The position numbers and the translations under genes were made by a program. A stretch of DNA of 64,000 nt. It comes from Sinonovacula constricta. Lineage: Eukaryota; Mollusca; Bivalvia; Cardiida; Solecurtidae. Where the stretch lies: contig CM017572.1 of NCBI GenBank assembly GCA_007844125.1, positions 32,133,028 through 32,197,027 on the forward strand, given 5' to 3'. Shown here one piece after another: positions 24,319 to 37,566 of the stretch (positions within the stretch are counted from its first letter, which is position 1; every line of letters begins with the position of its first letter). Under the pieces are notes generated by a model, which worked only from the letters and a program-made list of their open reading frames with translations, had not been told where the DNA came from and made no database searches.

Positions 24319-25757
24319 CACCGCCACTAGTCACTGATACCGGCCACTAGACACTGATACCGACCACTAGTCACTGATACCGGCCGCTAGTCACTGATAC
24401 CGGACACTAGACACTGATACCGGCCGCTAGACACTGATACCGGCCAATAGTCACTGATACCGGCCACTAGTCACTGATACCGGGCACTAGTCACTGATAC
24501 CGACCACTAGACACTGGCACCGGCCACTAGACACTGATACCGACCACTAGACACTGATACCGACCACTAGACACTGATACCGACCACTAGACACTCATAC
24601 CGACCACTAGACACTGATACCGACCACTAGTCACTGATACCGACGACTAGTCACTGATACCGACCACTAGACACTGATACCGACCACTAGACACTGATAC
24701 CGACCACTAGTCACTGATACCGTCCACTAGTCACTGATACCGGCCACTAGACACTCATACCGACCACTAGACACTGATACCGACCACTAGACACTGATAC
24801 CGACCACTAGTCACTGATACCGACCACTAGTCACTGATACTGACCACTAGTCACTGATACCGGCCACTAGTCACTGATACCGACCACTAGACACTGATAC
24901 CGGCCACTAGTCACTGATACCGTCCACTAGACACTGATACCGGCCACTAGACACTGATACCGGCCACTAGTCACTGATACCGGCCACTAGACACTGATAC
25001 CGACCACTAGACACTGATACCGTCCACTAGACACTGATACCGGCCACTAGACACTGATACCGGCCACTAGACACTGATACCGGCCACTAGTCACTGATAC
25101 CGGCCACTAGTCACTGATACCGGCCACTAGTCACTGATACCGACCACTAGACACTGACATCGGCCACTAGACACTGATACCGGCCACTAGTCACTGATAC
25201 CGGCCACTAGTCACTGATACCGGCCACTAGACACTCATACCGGCCACTAGACACTGATACCGGCCACTAGACACTGATACCGGCCACTAGTCACTGATAC
25301 CGGCCACTAGTCACTGATACCGACCACTAGTCACTGATACCGGCCACTAGACACTGATACTGGCCACTAGACACTGATACTGGCCACTAGACACTGATAC
25401 CGGCCACTAGTCACTGATACCGGCCACTAGACACTGATACTGGCCACTAGTCACTGATACCGACCACTAGACACTGATACCGACCACTAGACACTGATAC
25501 CGGCCACTAGTCACTGATACCGACCACTAGACACTGATACTGGCCACTAGACACTGATACCGGCCACTACTCACTGACACCGGCCACTAGACACTCATAC
25601 CGGCCACTAGACTCTGATAGCGACCACTAGTCACTGATACCGGCCAATAGTCACTGATACCGACCACTAGACACTGATACCGACCACTAGACACTGATAC
25701 CGGCCACTAGACACTGATACCGGCCACTAGTCACTGATACTGGCCACTAGTCACTGA
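24319..25757 (+). repeat. Higher-order block of the 20-bp array, copy 2 (72 units)
   Basis: Marker units at 24320 and 25759 are 1,439 bp apart, which is 72 units less one base. The order of variant units follows copy 1 for most of its length, so this looks like a truncated duplicate. Its left edge, 24307-24318, is the unoccupied equivalent of the LINE insertion site. Confidence 0.85.
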
Positions 25758-28700
25758 TACCGCCACTAGTCACTGATACCGGCCACTAGACACTGATACC
25801 GACCACTAGTCACTGATACCGGCCGCTAGTCACTGATACCGGACACTAGACACTGATACCGGCCGCTAGACACTGATACCGGCCATTAGTCACTGATACC
25901 GGCCACTAGTCACTGATACCGGGCACTAGTCACTGATACCGACCACTAGACACTGGCACCGGCCACTAGACACTGATACCGGCCAATAGTCACTGATACC
26001 GGCCACTAGTCACTGATACCGGCCACTAGTCACTGATACTGGCCACTAGTCACTGATACCGACCACTAGACACTGATACCGGCCACTAGACACTGATACC
26101 GACCACTAGACACTGATACCGGCCACTAGACACTGATACCGGCCACTAGACACTGATACCGACCACTAGTCACTGATACCGACCACTAGTCACTGATACC
26201 GACCACTAGTCACTGATACCGACCACTTGTCACTGATACCGACCACTTGTCACTGATAGCGGCCACTAGTCACTGATACCCAGCACTAGTCACTGATACC
26301 GACCACTAGACACTGATACCGACCACTAGTCACTGATACCGACCACTAGTCACTGATACCGGCCACTAGTCACTGATACCGACCACTAGACACTGATACC
26401 GGCCACTAGTCACTGATACCGTCCACTAGTCACTGATACCGACCACTAGTCACTGATACCGGCCACTAGACACTGATACCGACCACTAGTCACTGATACC
26501 GGCCACTAGACACTGATACCGACCACTAGTCACTGATACCGACCACTAGACACTGATACCGACGACTAGTCACTGATACCGACCACTAGACACTGATACC
26601 GACCACTAGACACTGATACCGGCCATTAGTCACTGATACCGACCACTAGTCACTGATACCGACCACTTGTCACTGATACCGACCACTTGTCACTGATACC
26701 GGCCACTAGTCACTGATACCCAGCACTAGTCACTGATACCGACCACTAGACACTGATACCGACCACTAGTCACTGATACCCACCACTAGTCACTGATACC
26801 GGCCACTAGTCACTGATACCCACCACTAGACACTGATACCGGCCACTAGTCACTGATACCCACCACTAGTCACTGATACCGGCCACTAGTCACTGACACC
26901 GACCACTAGTCACTGATACCGACCACTAGTCACTGACACCGACCCCTAGTCACTGAAACCGGCCTATAGTCACTGATACCGACCACTTGTCATTGATACC
27001 AGTCACTAGTCACTGATACCGGCCACTAGACACTGATACCGGCCACTTGTCACTGATACCGGCCACTAGTCACTGATACCGACCATTAGTCACTTATACC
27101 GCCCACTAGTCACTGATACCGGCCACTAGTCACTGATGCCGGCCACTAGACACTGATACCAGTCACTAGTCACTGATACCGGCCACTAGTCACAGATACC
27201 GGCCACTAGACACTGATACCGACCACTAGTCACTGATACCGACCACTAGTCACTGATACCGACCACTAGTCACTGACACCGACCACTAGTCACTGACACC
27301 GACCACTTGTCACTGATACTGACCACTAGTCACTGATACCGACGGCTAGTCACTGATACCGACCACTAGACACTGATACCGACCACTAGACACTGATACC
27401 GACCACTAGACACTGGCACCGTCCACTAGACACTGATACCGGCCACTAGACACTCATACCGGCCACTAGTCACTGATACCGGCCACTAGTCACTGATACT
27501 GGCCACTAGTCACTGATACCGACCACTAGACACTGATACCGGCCACTAGACACTGATACCGGCCACTAGTCACTGATACCGACCACCAGACACTGATACC
27601 GGCCACTAGTCACTGATACCGACCACTAGTCACTGATACCGACCACTTGTCACTGATACCGGCCACTAGTCACTGATACCCAGCACTAGTCACTGATACC
27701 GACCACTAGACACTGATACCGACCACTAGTCACTGATACCCACCACTAGTCACTGATACCGGCCACTAGTCACTGATACCCACCACTAGACACTGATACC
27801 GGCCACTAGTCACTGATACCCACCACTAGTCACTGATACCGGCCACTAGTCACTGACACCGACCACTAGTCACTGATACCGACCACTAGTCACTGACACC
27901 GACCCCTAGTCACTGAAACCGGCCTATAGTCACTGACACCGACCCCTAGTCACTGAAACCGGCCTATAGTCACTGATACCGACCACTTGTCATTGATACC
28001 AGTCACTAGTCACTGATACCGGCCACTAGACACTGATACCGGCCACTTGTCACTGATACCGGCCACTAGTCACTGATACCGACCATTAGTCACTGATACC
28101 GACCACTAGTCACTGATACCGACCACTAGTCACTGACACCGACCACTAGTCACTGACAGCGACCACTTGTCACTGATACTGACCACTAGTCACTGATACC
28201 GACGGCTAGTCACTGATACCGACCACTAGACACTGATACCGACCACTAGACACTGATACCGACCACTAGACACTGGCACCGTCCACTAGACACTGATACC
28301 GGCCACTAGACACTCATACCGGCCACTAGTCACTGATACCGGCCACTAGTCACTGATACTGGCCACTAGTCACTGATACCGACCACTAGACACTGATACC
28401 GGCCACTAGACACTGATACCGGCCACTAGTCACTGATACCGACCACCAGACACTGATACCGGCCACTAGTCACTGATACCGACCACTAGTCACTGATACC
28501 GACCACTTGTCACTGATACCGGCCACTAGTCACTGATACCCAGCACTAGTCACTGATACCGACCACTAGACACTGATACCGACCACTAGTCACTGATACC
28601 CACCACTAGTCACTGATACCGGCCACTAGTCACTGATACCCACCACTAGACACTGATACCGGCCACTAGTCACTGATACCCACCACTAGTCACTGATACC

Positions 28701-30256
28701 GGCCACTAGTCACTGACACCGACCACTAGTCACTGATACCGACCACTAGTCACTGACACCGACCCCTAGTCACTGAAACCGGCCTATAGTCACTGATACC
28801 GACCACTTGTCACTGATACCAGTCACTAGTCACTGATACCGGCCACTAGACACTGATACCGGCCACTTGTCACTGATACCGGCCACTAGTCACTGATACC
28901 GACCATTAGTCACTTATACCGCCCACTAGTCACTGATACCGGCCACTAGTCACTGATGCCGGCCACTAGACACTGATACCAGTCACTAGTCACTGATACC
29001 GGCCACTAGTCACAGATACCGGCCACTAGACACTGATACCGACCACTAGTCACTGATACCGACCACTAGTCACTGATACCGACCACTAGTCACTGACACC
29101 GACCACTTGTCACTGATACCGACCACTAGTCACTGATACCGACGGCTAGTCACTGATACCGACCACTAGACACTGATACCGACCACTAGACACTGATACC
29201 GACCACTAGTCACTGATACCGTCCACTAGTCACTGATACCGGCCACTAGACACTCATACCGACCACTAGACACTGATACCGACCACTAGACACTGATACC
29301 GACCACTAGTCACTGATACCGACCACTAGTCACTGATACCGACCACTAGTCACTGATACCGGCCACTAGTCACTGATACCGACCACTAGACACTGATACC
29401 GGCCACTAGTCACTGATACCGTTCACTAGACACTGATACCGGCCACTAGACACTGATACCGGCCACTAGTCACTGATACCGGCCACTAGACACTGATACC
29501 GACCACTAGACACTGATACCGTCCACTAGACACTGATACCGGCCACTAGACACTGATACCGGCCACTAGACACTGATACCGGCCACTAGTCACTGATACT
29601 GGCCACTAGTCACTGATACCGGCCACTAGTCACTGATACCGACCACTAGACACTGGCATCGGCCACTAGACACTGATACCGGCCACTTGTCACTGATACC
29701 GGCCACTAGTCACTGATACCGGCCACTAGACACTCATACCGGCCACTAGACAATGATACCGGCCACTAGACACTGATACTGGCCACTAGTCACTGGTACC
29801 GGCCACTAGTCACTGATACCGACCACTAGTCACTGATACCGGCCACTAGACACTGATACTGGCCACTAGACACTGATACTGGCCACTAGACACTGATACC
29901 GGCCACTAGTCACTGATACCGGCCACTAGACACTGATACTGGCCACTAGTCACTGATACCGACCACTAGACACTGATACCGACCACTAGACACTGATACC
30001 GGCCACAAGTCACTGATACCGACCACTAGACACTGATACTGGCCACTAGACACTGATACCGGCCACTACTTACTGACACCGGCCACTAGACACTCATACC
30101 GGCCACTAGACTCTGATAGCGACCACTAGTCACTGATAGCGGCCAATAGTCACTGATACCGACCACTAGACACTGATACCGACCACTAGACACTGATACT
30201 GGCCACTAGACACTGATACCGGCCACTAGTCACTGATACTGGCCACTAGTCACTGA
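25758..30256 (+). repeat. Higher-order block of the 20-bp array, copy 3 (225 units)
   Basis: Marker units at 25759 and 30258 are 4,499 bp apart (225 units less one base). It contains nested repeats: the pair 'gacccctag' plus 'ggcctatag' recurs at 26941, 27901, 27941 and 28761, showing block duplications of about 0.8-1 kb and one of 40 bp within the larger block. Confidence 0.8.
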
Positions 30257-33108
30257 TACCGCCACTAGTCACTGATACCGGCCACTAGACACTGATACCG
30301 ACCACTAGTCACTGATACCGGCCGCTAGTCACTGATACCGGACACTAGACACTGATACCGGCCGCTAGACACTGATACCGGCCATTAGTCACTGATACCG
30401 ACCACTAGTCACTAATACCGGGCACTAGTCACTGATACCGACCACTAGACACTGGCACCGGCCACTAGACACTGATACCGGCCAATAGTCACTGATACCG
30501 GCCACTAGTCACTGATACCGGCCACTAGTCACTGATACTGGCCACTAGTCACTGATACCGACCACTAGACACTGATACCGGCCACTAGACACTGATACCG
30601 ACCACTAGACACTGATACCGGCCACTAGACACTGATACCGGCCACTAGACACTGATACCGACCACTAGTCACTGATACCGACCACTAGTCACTGATACCG
30701 ACCACTAGTCACTGATACCGACCACTTGTCACTGATACCGACCACTTGTCACTGATAGCGGCCACTAGTCACTGATACCCAGCACTAGTCACTGATACCG
30801 ACCACTAGACACTGATACCGACCACTAGTCACTGATACCGACCACTAGTCACTGATACCGGCCACTAGTCACTGATACCGACCACTAGACACTGATACCG
30901 GCCACTAGTCACTGATACCGTCCACTAGTCACTGATACCGACCACTAGTCACTGATACCGGCCACTAGACACTGATACCGACCACTAGTCACTGATACCG
31001 GCCACTAGACACTGATACCGACCACTAGTCACTGATACCGACCACTAGACACTGATACCGACCACTAGTCACTGATACCGACCACTAGACACTGATACCG
31101 ACCACTAGACACTGATACCGGCCACTAGTCACTGATACCGACCACTAGTCACTGATACCGACCACTTGTCACTGATACCGACCACTTGTCACTGATACCG
31201 GCCACTAGTCACTGATACCCAGCACTAGTCACTGATACCGACCACTAGACACTGATACCGACCACTAGTCACTGATACCCACCACTAGTCACTGATACCG
31301 GCCACTAGTCACTGATACCCACCACTAGACACTGATACCGGCCACTAGTCACTGATACCCACCACTAGTCACTGATACCGGCCACTAGTCACTGACACCG
31401 ACCACTAGTCACTGATACCGACCACTAGTCACTGACACCGACCCCTAGTCACTGAAACCGGCCTATAGTCACTGATACCGACCACTTGTCACTGATACCA
31501 GTCACTAGTCACTGATACCGGCCACTAGACACTGATACCGGCCACTTGTCACTGATACCGGCCACTAGTCACTGATACCGACCATTAGTCACTTATACCG
31601 CCCACTAGTCACTGATACCGGCCACTAGTCACTGATGCCGGCCACTAGACACTGATACCAGTCACTAGTCACTGATACCGGCCACTAGTCACAGATACCG
31701 GCCACTAGACACTGATACCGACCACTAGTCACTGATACCGACCACTAGTCACTGATACCGACCACTAGTCACTGACACCGACCACTAGTCACTGACACCG
31801 ACCACTTGTCACTGACACCGACCACTAGTCACTGATACCGACCACTAGACACTGATACCGACCACTAGTCACTGATACCGACCACTAGACACTGATACCG
31901 GCCACTAGTCACTGATACCGGCCACTAGACACTGATACCGGCCACTAGTCACTGATACCGACCACTTGTCACTGATACCGGCCACTAGTCACTGATACCG
32001 ACCACTAGTCACTGATACCGGCCACTAGACACTGATACCGACCACTTGTCACTGATACCGGACACTAGTCACTGATACCGTCCACTAGACACTGATACCT
32101 ACCACTAGTCACTGATACCGGCCACTAGTCACTGATACCGACCACTAGACACTGATACCGACCACTAGACACTGATACCGACCACTAGACACTGATACCG
32201 ACCACTTGTCACTGATACCGTCCACTAGACACTGATACCGACCACTAGTCACTGATACCGTCCACTAGACACTGATACCGACCACTAGACACTGATACCG
32301 ACCACTAGTCACTGATACCGGCCACTAGACACTGATACCGACCACTTGTCACTGATACCGGACACTAGTCACTGATACCGACCACTAGTCACTGATACTG
32401 GCCACTAGTCACTGATACCGGCCACTAGTCACTGATACCGTCCACTAGACACTGATACCGTCCACTAGTCACTGATACCGGCCACTAGACACTGATACCG
32501 GCCACTAGTCACTGATACCGACCACTAGTCACTGATACCGTCCACTAGACACTGATACCGGCCACTAGTCACTGATACCGACCACTAGTCACTGATACTG
32601 GCCACTAGTCACTGATACCGACCACTAGACACTGATACCGTCCACTAGACACTCATACCGGCCACTATACCGGCCACTAGACACTGATACCGGCCACTAG
32701 ACACTGATACTGGCCACTAGTCACTGATACCGGCCACTAGTCACTAATACCGACCACTAGACACTGACATCGGCCACTAGACACTGATACCGGCCACTAG
32801 TCACTGATACCGGCCACTAGTCACTGATACCGACCACTAGTCACTGATACCGACCACTAGTCACTGATACCGACCACTAGTCACTGATACCGACCACTAG
32901 TCACTGATACCGGCCACTAGACACTGATACCGACCACTAGTCACTGATACCGGCCACTAGACACTGATACCGGCCACTAGACACTGATACCGGCCACTAG
33001 ACACTGATACCGACCACTAGTCACTGATACCGACCACTAGTCACTGATACCGACCACTAGTCACTGATACCGAGCACTAGTCACTGATACCGAGCACTAG
33101 TCACTGAT
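30257..33108 (+). repeat. Higher-order block of the 20-bp array, copy 4 (partial)
   Basis: It starts with the 19-bp marker unit at 30258 and follows copy 3 closely; for example 'gacccctag' at 31440 lies exactly 4,499 bp after 26941. Beyond about 31.8 kb the order of variants departs from copy 3. Confidence 0.8.
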
Positions 33109-33129
33109 GAGGAGAAGAGATAGAGACAG

Positions 33130-33227
<98 letters not shown>

Positions 33228-33255
33228 AGAGAGAGAGAGAGGGATGGAGGGAGAG
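33109..33255. repeat. (GA)n microsatellite
   Basis: A near-continuous purine run of GA dinucleotides with a few GG interruptions. It directly follows the satellite array and directly precedes dispersed repeat B, whose other copies also carry (GA)n here. Long Arg-Glu or Ser-Leu frames over it are low-complexity artefacts. Confidence 0.95.
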
Positions 33256-33740
33256 GGGGGAGATACAAACACATTTGAAAGCGTTGTGTATAAGCATGAC
33301 AAAAAAGAAAAATTACAATTGAATGTCGTAAACCATTTATGAATGTAAAAAAAAGTTTCATTATTTAGATCGTGTTGTGCTTGTTACAGGAAAAACTGAC
33401 CTTAGTCTCAATACAGAAATTTTATATTACAAGTGCGGTCAAGGGAGACAACACGAATTGCATTAAGCATGAGTGCAGTGTTATCTGCCTTTTACGTTTT
33501 GTAAGTAGAATAACTGTATGTTCATGAAGCACCAATAATGGCTTCAAAACTCTTTTATAACTATATTTCCTTAAAGAAAAAGATGAAATGTTATGCCTTT
33601 TTGATAAAAAAATAGTAAAACTCTGGGTCATTTTTGCATATCAATATATTTTTTTTCAAAGGTGCGTATCCATGGACATTTTCACACCTAAAGTCTTAAT
33701 TCAAAAATATCATTTTGAAGGAAACACGGAACGATAAATA
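33256..33740 (+). repeat. Dispersed repeat B, 3' part
   Basis: Homologous to 60760-61220 and 58980-59280. Shared landmarks in order: 'gcgttgtgtataagcatgac', 'accatttatgaatgtaa', 'gtcaagggagacaac', 'ttttacgttttg', 'gcaccaataatggcttcaaa' and 'atgcctttttgat'. Nothing in it looks coding. The class is unknown; it may be a non-autonomous transposon. Confidence 0.75.
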
Positions 33741-34500
33741 TGGAAAAGTTAAAGTTACTTGATCACTGTTCCGCATAAGGGCATGCCTCATAAAACCGCG
33801 TGATTCGCACTTTTTATTTTTAGCTACCATTATTTAAATAATTAGGTAACAATACAACCAATCAGCGTATTCTTTATGACCGACGTCAACACATGACTTA
33901 CCTTATCGCATGCGCAGTTCGGAGATATACTAGAGAAGCTGAAATAGTTTAAAACTTCGCGAAACTTTTGATTATCATAATTTAAAAGACAACACAATGT
34001 TTTGAAGGACAGCATGTTTACATGTAAATTGGTGATCACAGATAATAATTATTCCATTATTCATTGAGGAACAAAAACTTTTCAAAACAAAAAATGCACA
34101 AATTACAAAATGTGACTAAGCCGCTTAAGTAACGAAAGTTAAACACAGCTGCTTGATAAAAGTCTCGTATACCAATGCACGAGTTATATAACCAACTTGA
34201 ACCACACGATAAATCTCCCGTCTAATCAGATGACGATATTTCTTTGCCTGTGCTATATGCACGATTTGCACGTGATTTATATCCGTGTTGCAGGCCACGC
34301 TCAATAGGATTGGCCATCAAAGCTGATTGCACGTTGTTGGAATTTCTAAGCGCTAAAAAGATTTTTTTTCAGTTAACAATTATCAACATCGTTTCAGTGG
34401 TACCTGATGACAATTTGTAAAACGAAACATTAAATTGCACATTTTGGTTAAAAGTATCAGGTGACGAAACACCACAGTAAAAGACCATTCTTAGGAACAG
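33741..34500. other. AT-rich non-coding DNA
   Basis: No gene recognised. The only point of note is a CCAAT/NRF1-like pair at 33858-33916, listed separately. Confidence 0.5.
33858..33916 (+). promoter_or_regulatory. CCAAT plus NRF1-like motif pair
   Basis: 'ccaatca' at 33858-33864 and the palindrome-like 'cgcatgcgca' at 33907-33916, which resembles the NRF1 site found in many animal core promoters. No transcript can be assigned to it, and chance occurrence is possible. Confidence 0.15.
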
Positions 34501-34514
34501 ACGTAAGGTATGTC

Positions 34515-34990
34515 ATCTTCTTCTCTATCCTTCTCCTTCTGATCATCATCATCATCATCATTCTCATTCTCATCACCACCATTATCATCCTCATCACCGC
34601 TTTTATCACCACAATTACCATCACCGTCAGAAGCAACACAACTTTCACGGTGGCTGAGATGTAGCGTCAACGTGTGATACCTTAGACTACCTGGTCCCTT
34701 ACCGCGTGGGTTTGAGTCCATGTCTGGACCACAACCACACTGCCATTACCATTCCTTCATTATCGCCACCAGCGTTACTATCAGCACCACTACTATCAAC
34801 ACCACTACTGCCACCATTAACAACAACCATCCCATCGCGATCATCATCGCCATCACCGCCATCACCACTACATCACAACCTTTTGCACCATCTTATCACC
34901 AGTAACACCCCCATTACCACCAACATCACCGTTATTAACACAGCCAACATCCACCCAACCATTAACACGACTATCAAAACGATGTAACCT
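34515..34990. repeat. Imperfect CAT/CAC trinucleotide-rich tract
   Basis: Two degenerate trinucleotide tracts (about 34515-34625 and 34730-34985) rich in atc, acc and cat, split by a SINE-like fragment. Open frames here are low-complexity. Confidence 0.8.
34645..34740 (+). repeat. Degenerate tRNA-derived SINE head
   Basis: 'ccgcgtgggtttgagtcca' resembles box B and its flank, and the upstream 'gtggctgagatgtagcgtcaa' may be a decayed box A. It resembles the head of the SINE at 613. It is too degenerate to fold as a tRNA. Confidence 0.35.
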
Positions 34991-35029
34991 TAACCCTTAT
35001 TAACACCCACCAGAACTTCCACCCAAACT

Positions 35030-35310
35030 ATCTTTCTTCTTTTCTTCTTTCTCATCCTTTCTAACACTATTCCTGAATTCAATGATTCTGTCGTTTTTCT
35101 GTTTTCCTTTATTTATTTCTCCTTCTTATATTTTTTCGTTCTTTGTTTTTGTATTCTTTTCTTGCCTACTTTCATTTTCATTTCTTCATGCATTGTTTCT
35201 TCGTTATACTTTCTTTCTTTTATTTTATTTTTTCTGTCTTTCTGTCTTTCTTCTTTTCTTTCTTTCTTTAATTTGTTCTATTTTACTTTAATTTTCATTT
35301 TACTCCATTT
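35030..35310. repeat. Pyrimidine-rich (TTTC)n-like tract
   Basis: The top strand is almost all T and C, with ttct/tttc repeats. A 69-codon frame rich in Phe, Leu and Ser comes from this composition. Confidence 0.8.
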
Positions 35311-35649
35311 ACTAGAAGCTAGTTACGTTTACTAAAAAACATCTAGACCATGAAATTGCCCACATTGTCGTTATTGATAAGAATCAGTTAAGAATATTCT
35401 GATTAGTTGTGGGCAACACGCAACAACCAGAACAGAGTTGAAAAAACACACATATATCAATGCAGTCTTAGCACAGTGAATACGATGACGTAGCAAATAT
35501 TATTTTTTCATCCAAGAAAATGCGGAAATAATCCTAAAAATCCCTTTTCTTCCTATCTTGAAAACATAAACTGTTTGATATATTTAATTTCCTTGATTGT
35601 AATTAAAATCCAACACGTATTTAACAAAATACGATTTTTTAAGCATTTA

Positions 35650-36030
35650 AAAATCATCCAAGGTAACATTCTTTTATTGAAACGGAAGAAACAGCAGGAT
35701 ACATGTATAAATAAACACAGTTCCCTCCCCTGATTAGCTACATCTTACCATTCGACGTTATCTGCGCGCATCAGGGTAAAAGCGGCCCAATTGATAATTG
35801 TTTCTTTACAACATTTCATATTTAAATTGACCATAAACATGTCCATGTCACTTTGTACAAATTTTAGGTTGAAAGTTCGAGCGCCCGCACTGGCTAAATC
35901 AAATTTCGCGCCGATAAAGTAAAACAATGAAAAACACTTTAAATATCGCGAAAATCGATTTAAAATCATAATAAAGAGAATATAGTAGAATTATATGTTC
36001 GGAATCCCACAGCAAATCAATAGTCAGTAA
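35650..36030 (+). repeat. Dispersed repeat D, copy 1
   Basis: It matches 40430-40770 in reverse complement. Shared landmarks: 'gttccctcccctgat', 'ctacatctt', 'gcgcgc', 'tctttacaacatt' and 'caaat' followed by 'cgccga'. Divergence is moderate. Ends and class are undefined. Confidence 0.6.
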
Positions 36031-36336
36031 AACTTTTACTTTTTTCCTGTTCTGGTCCATTTTTATGGTCATGATGATGTTGAGTATTTTAATATACATA
36101 TAAAAATAGTTACACTAAATATTTTTTATCAATGTTAGCATTGCATGATGAAGTTGTAGAAACTAGAAGAAGAAGCACGAGCAGTAGCAGATGCAGCAGT
36201 TGTACCAGTGATATTCGTATTAATTGGTTTAATAATAATATTTAAAAACAACAAATTGGTAGTTCTGAAAGTAGCATTGATATTATGGCTACAGAACACT
36301 TATTGAACAACTTACTGTTGGGTTTGCTCTGTTTTA

Positions 36337-36344
36337 CATAACGT
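36337..36344 (+). repeat. 8-bp target duplication, left (MITE 1)
   Basis: cataacgt, identical to 36694-36701 on the other side of the element. Confidence 0.85.
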
Positions 36345-36693
36345 CAGGCATTACGCACTTAACGCACGTGCGTAACCTCCGTTCGAAAAATCGAAAATCT
36401 AAAAGTACCAAAAACACTAAGAAAGTTGATGCCGGACCCGGGTTAGGAATAATATATTTTATTTTCGTAGTTTCTGTGTTTCTGTGTCTTATTGCCACAC
36501 CAATCAAGTTGAAAAGGTTAAAATGATTAAAATTATACACGTCAGGATTGTAGTCGTTCATATTTTTCGTCAAGTTCCTCGCATTTTACATGTTATTCAT
36601 TAGAAAAAGAGCTGTATATTCAAAAGTATTACTACAAAGGTTGTTTCCCTTGTAATTGTGCGTAACTTCAAAAACCGCCCAGATACGCGTCTG
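36345..36693 (+). mobile_element. hAT-type MITE, copy 1 (349 bp)
   Basis: It aligns along its length to the element at 44389-44703. It ends in cgcgtctg and is flanked by the perfect 8-bp duplication cataacgt. Relative to copy 2, the left end is missing about ten bases after 'cagg'. Eight-bp duplications and CAGGCGCG-like ends are typical of hAT transposons. No transposase is encoded; the 79-codon minus-strand frame over it is spurious. It is about 35 bp longer internally than copy 2. Confidence 0.85.
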
Positions 36694-36701
36694 CATAACG
36701 T
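36694..36701 (+). repeat. 8-bp target duplication, right (MITE 1)
   Basis: cataacgt, matching 36337-36344. Confidence 0.85.
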
Positions 36702-37322
36702 GTCGTCACTGTTTTAATGTAACGCTTACATTTGACTGGCATTTGAATACCTTTGCCGTGTGCTTTTTTAGTCTGGTAACATCTCCCACATTGCAGCCTT
36801 ATTTAGAATTAATTTGAGTTCATTACACTTAGTGGTGATTGAAATTTAAACTTCAACCATAATTTCTACAGCACAGATGTCTACTGGGTGGTTCAAAGAT
36901 GGTATCCGACAGTGTGCCTAAATTAAATACACTGCTTTGGATAGATATCTTTTATTACCTCCAAATACTGGAGAGCATAATGCATATGTACAATACAAGA
37001 ACAATATAATACATTATTTAAATAGAACTACAATTTACACACTACAATGCGTTACATTGAAGATGTTACGTGATAATAATAAAAAAAAAAAACGAAAAAA
37101 ACAACAACATTTTACATAGTTATAACAAAACAATTAAATCAACTTACAAATAGACAATAGGCATAGCTTTGACCATAGAGTCAAGACAGTAAACTCATAA
37201 CAGAAAAAAGTTCATACGAGTTTGTATTTACTTATTTAGAATTTACACTCAGATTTAAACCTCTTATGTAATATGAACCGTATTTACCAAGGTTGACAAT
37301 GGCAAGCAGAACAATATATTAA
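36702..37322. other. AT-rich non-coding DNA
   Basis: No gene recognised. An A-rich stretch at 37075-37105 is the main compositional feature. Confidence 0.5.
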
Positions 37323-37566
37323 GGTCATCATTTTTTAATAATCTGATTTACAAACCCGCCGACCCAAGTTTTTGCTAAAATGAAATAAAAATAAAAGAGA
37401 TCATCAACTGTTTTATTTTTACTTGGCCCGCCGACCCGAAAAATTGGGAGCAAATAAAATAAAATAACTTCTTGGAAAAATTAAATTAGCTTTACATGAT
37501 CATTAAAAAACAACTCGCAGACTTCATTTCCGAGTATTAAACCTATATCACGGGTTTCCCTGGCGA

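Larger units (their letters stand above)
22308..33108. repeat. 20-bp satellite array, right arm (about 540 units)
   Basis: It continues the array interrupted by the LINE: 20-bp units with consensus gataccggccactagtcact or gataccgaccactagacact. Rare marker units include a 19-bp unit 'accgccactag', 'gacccctag', 'ggcctatag', 'cccagcactag' and 'gacggctag'. One 12-bp partial unit lies near 32668. The array ends at 33108 where a (GA)n microsatellite begins. Confidence 0.95.

Noticed and set aside
15174..33108. CRISPR array
   Set aside because: Units are head-to-tail 20-mers without spacers, in a eukaryotic context with a LINE.
33081..33361. Ser/Leu- and Arg/Glu-rich frames here and at 41596-42036, 42504-43107, 54338-54706 and 55455-55739
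   Set aside because: All are translations of CT, GA or TAG microsatellites.
34491..34987. Thr/Ile-rich frames
   Set aside because: They follow the CAT/CAC trinucleotide composition and are open in several frames on both strands.
36885..36945. Extra fragment of repeat B ('gatggtatccgacagtgtgcc')
   Set aside because: About 20 bases match 61305-61330, but similarity fades at once on both sides; too short to claim.
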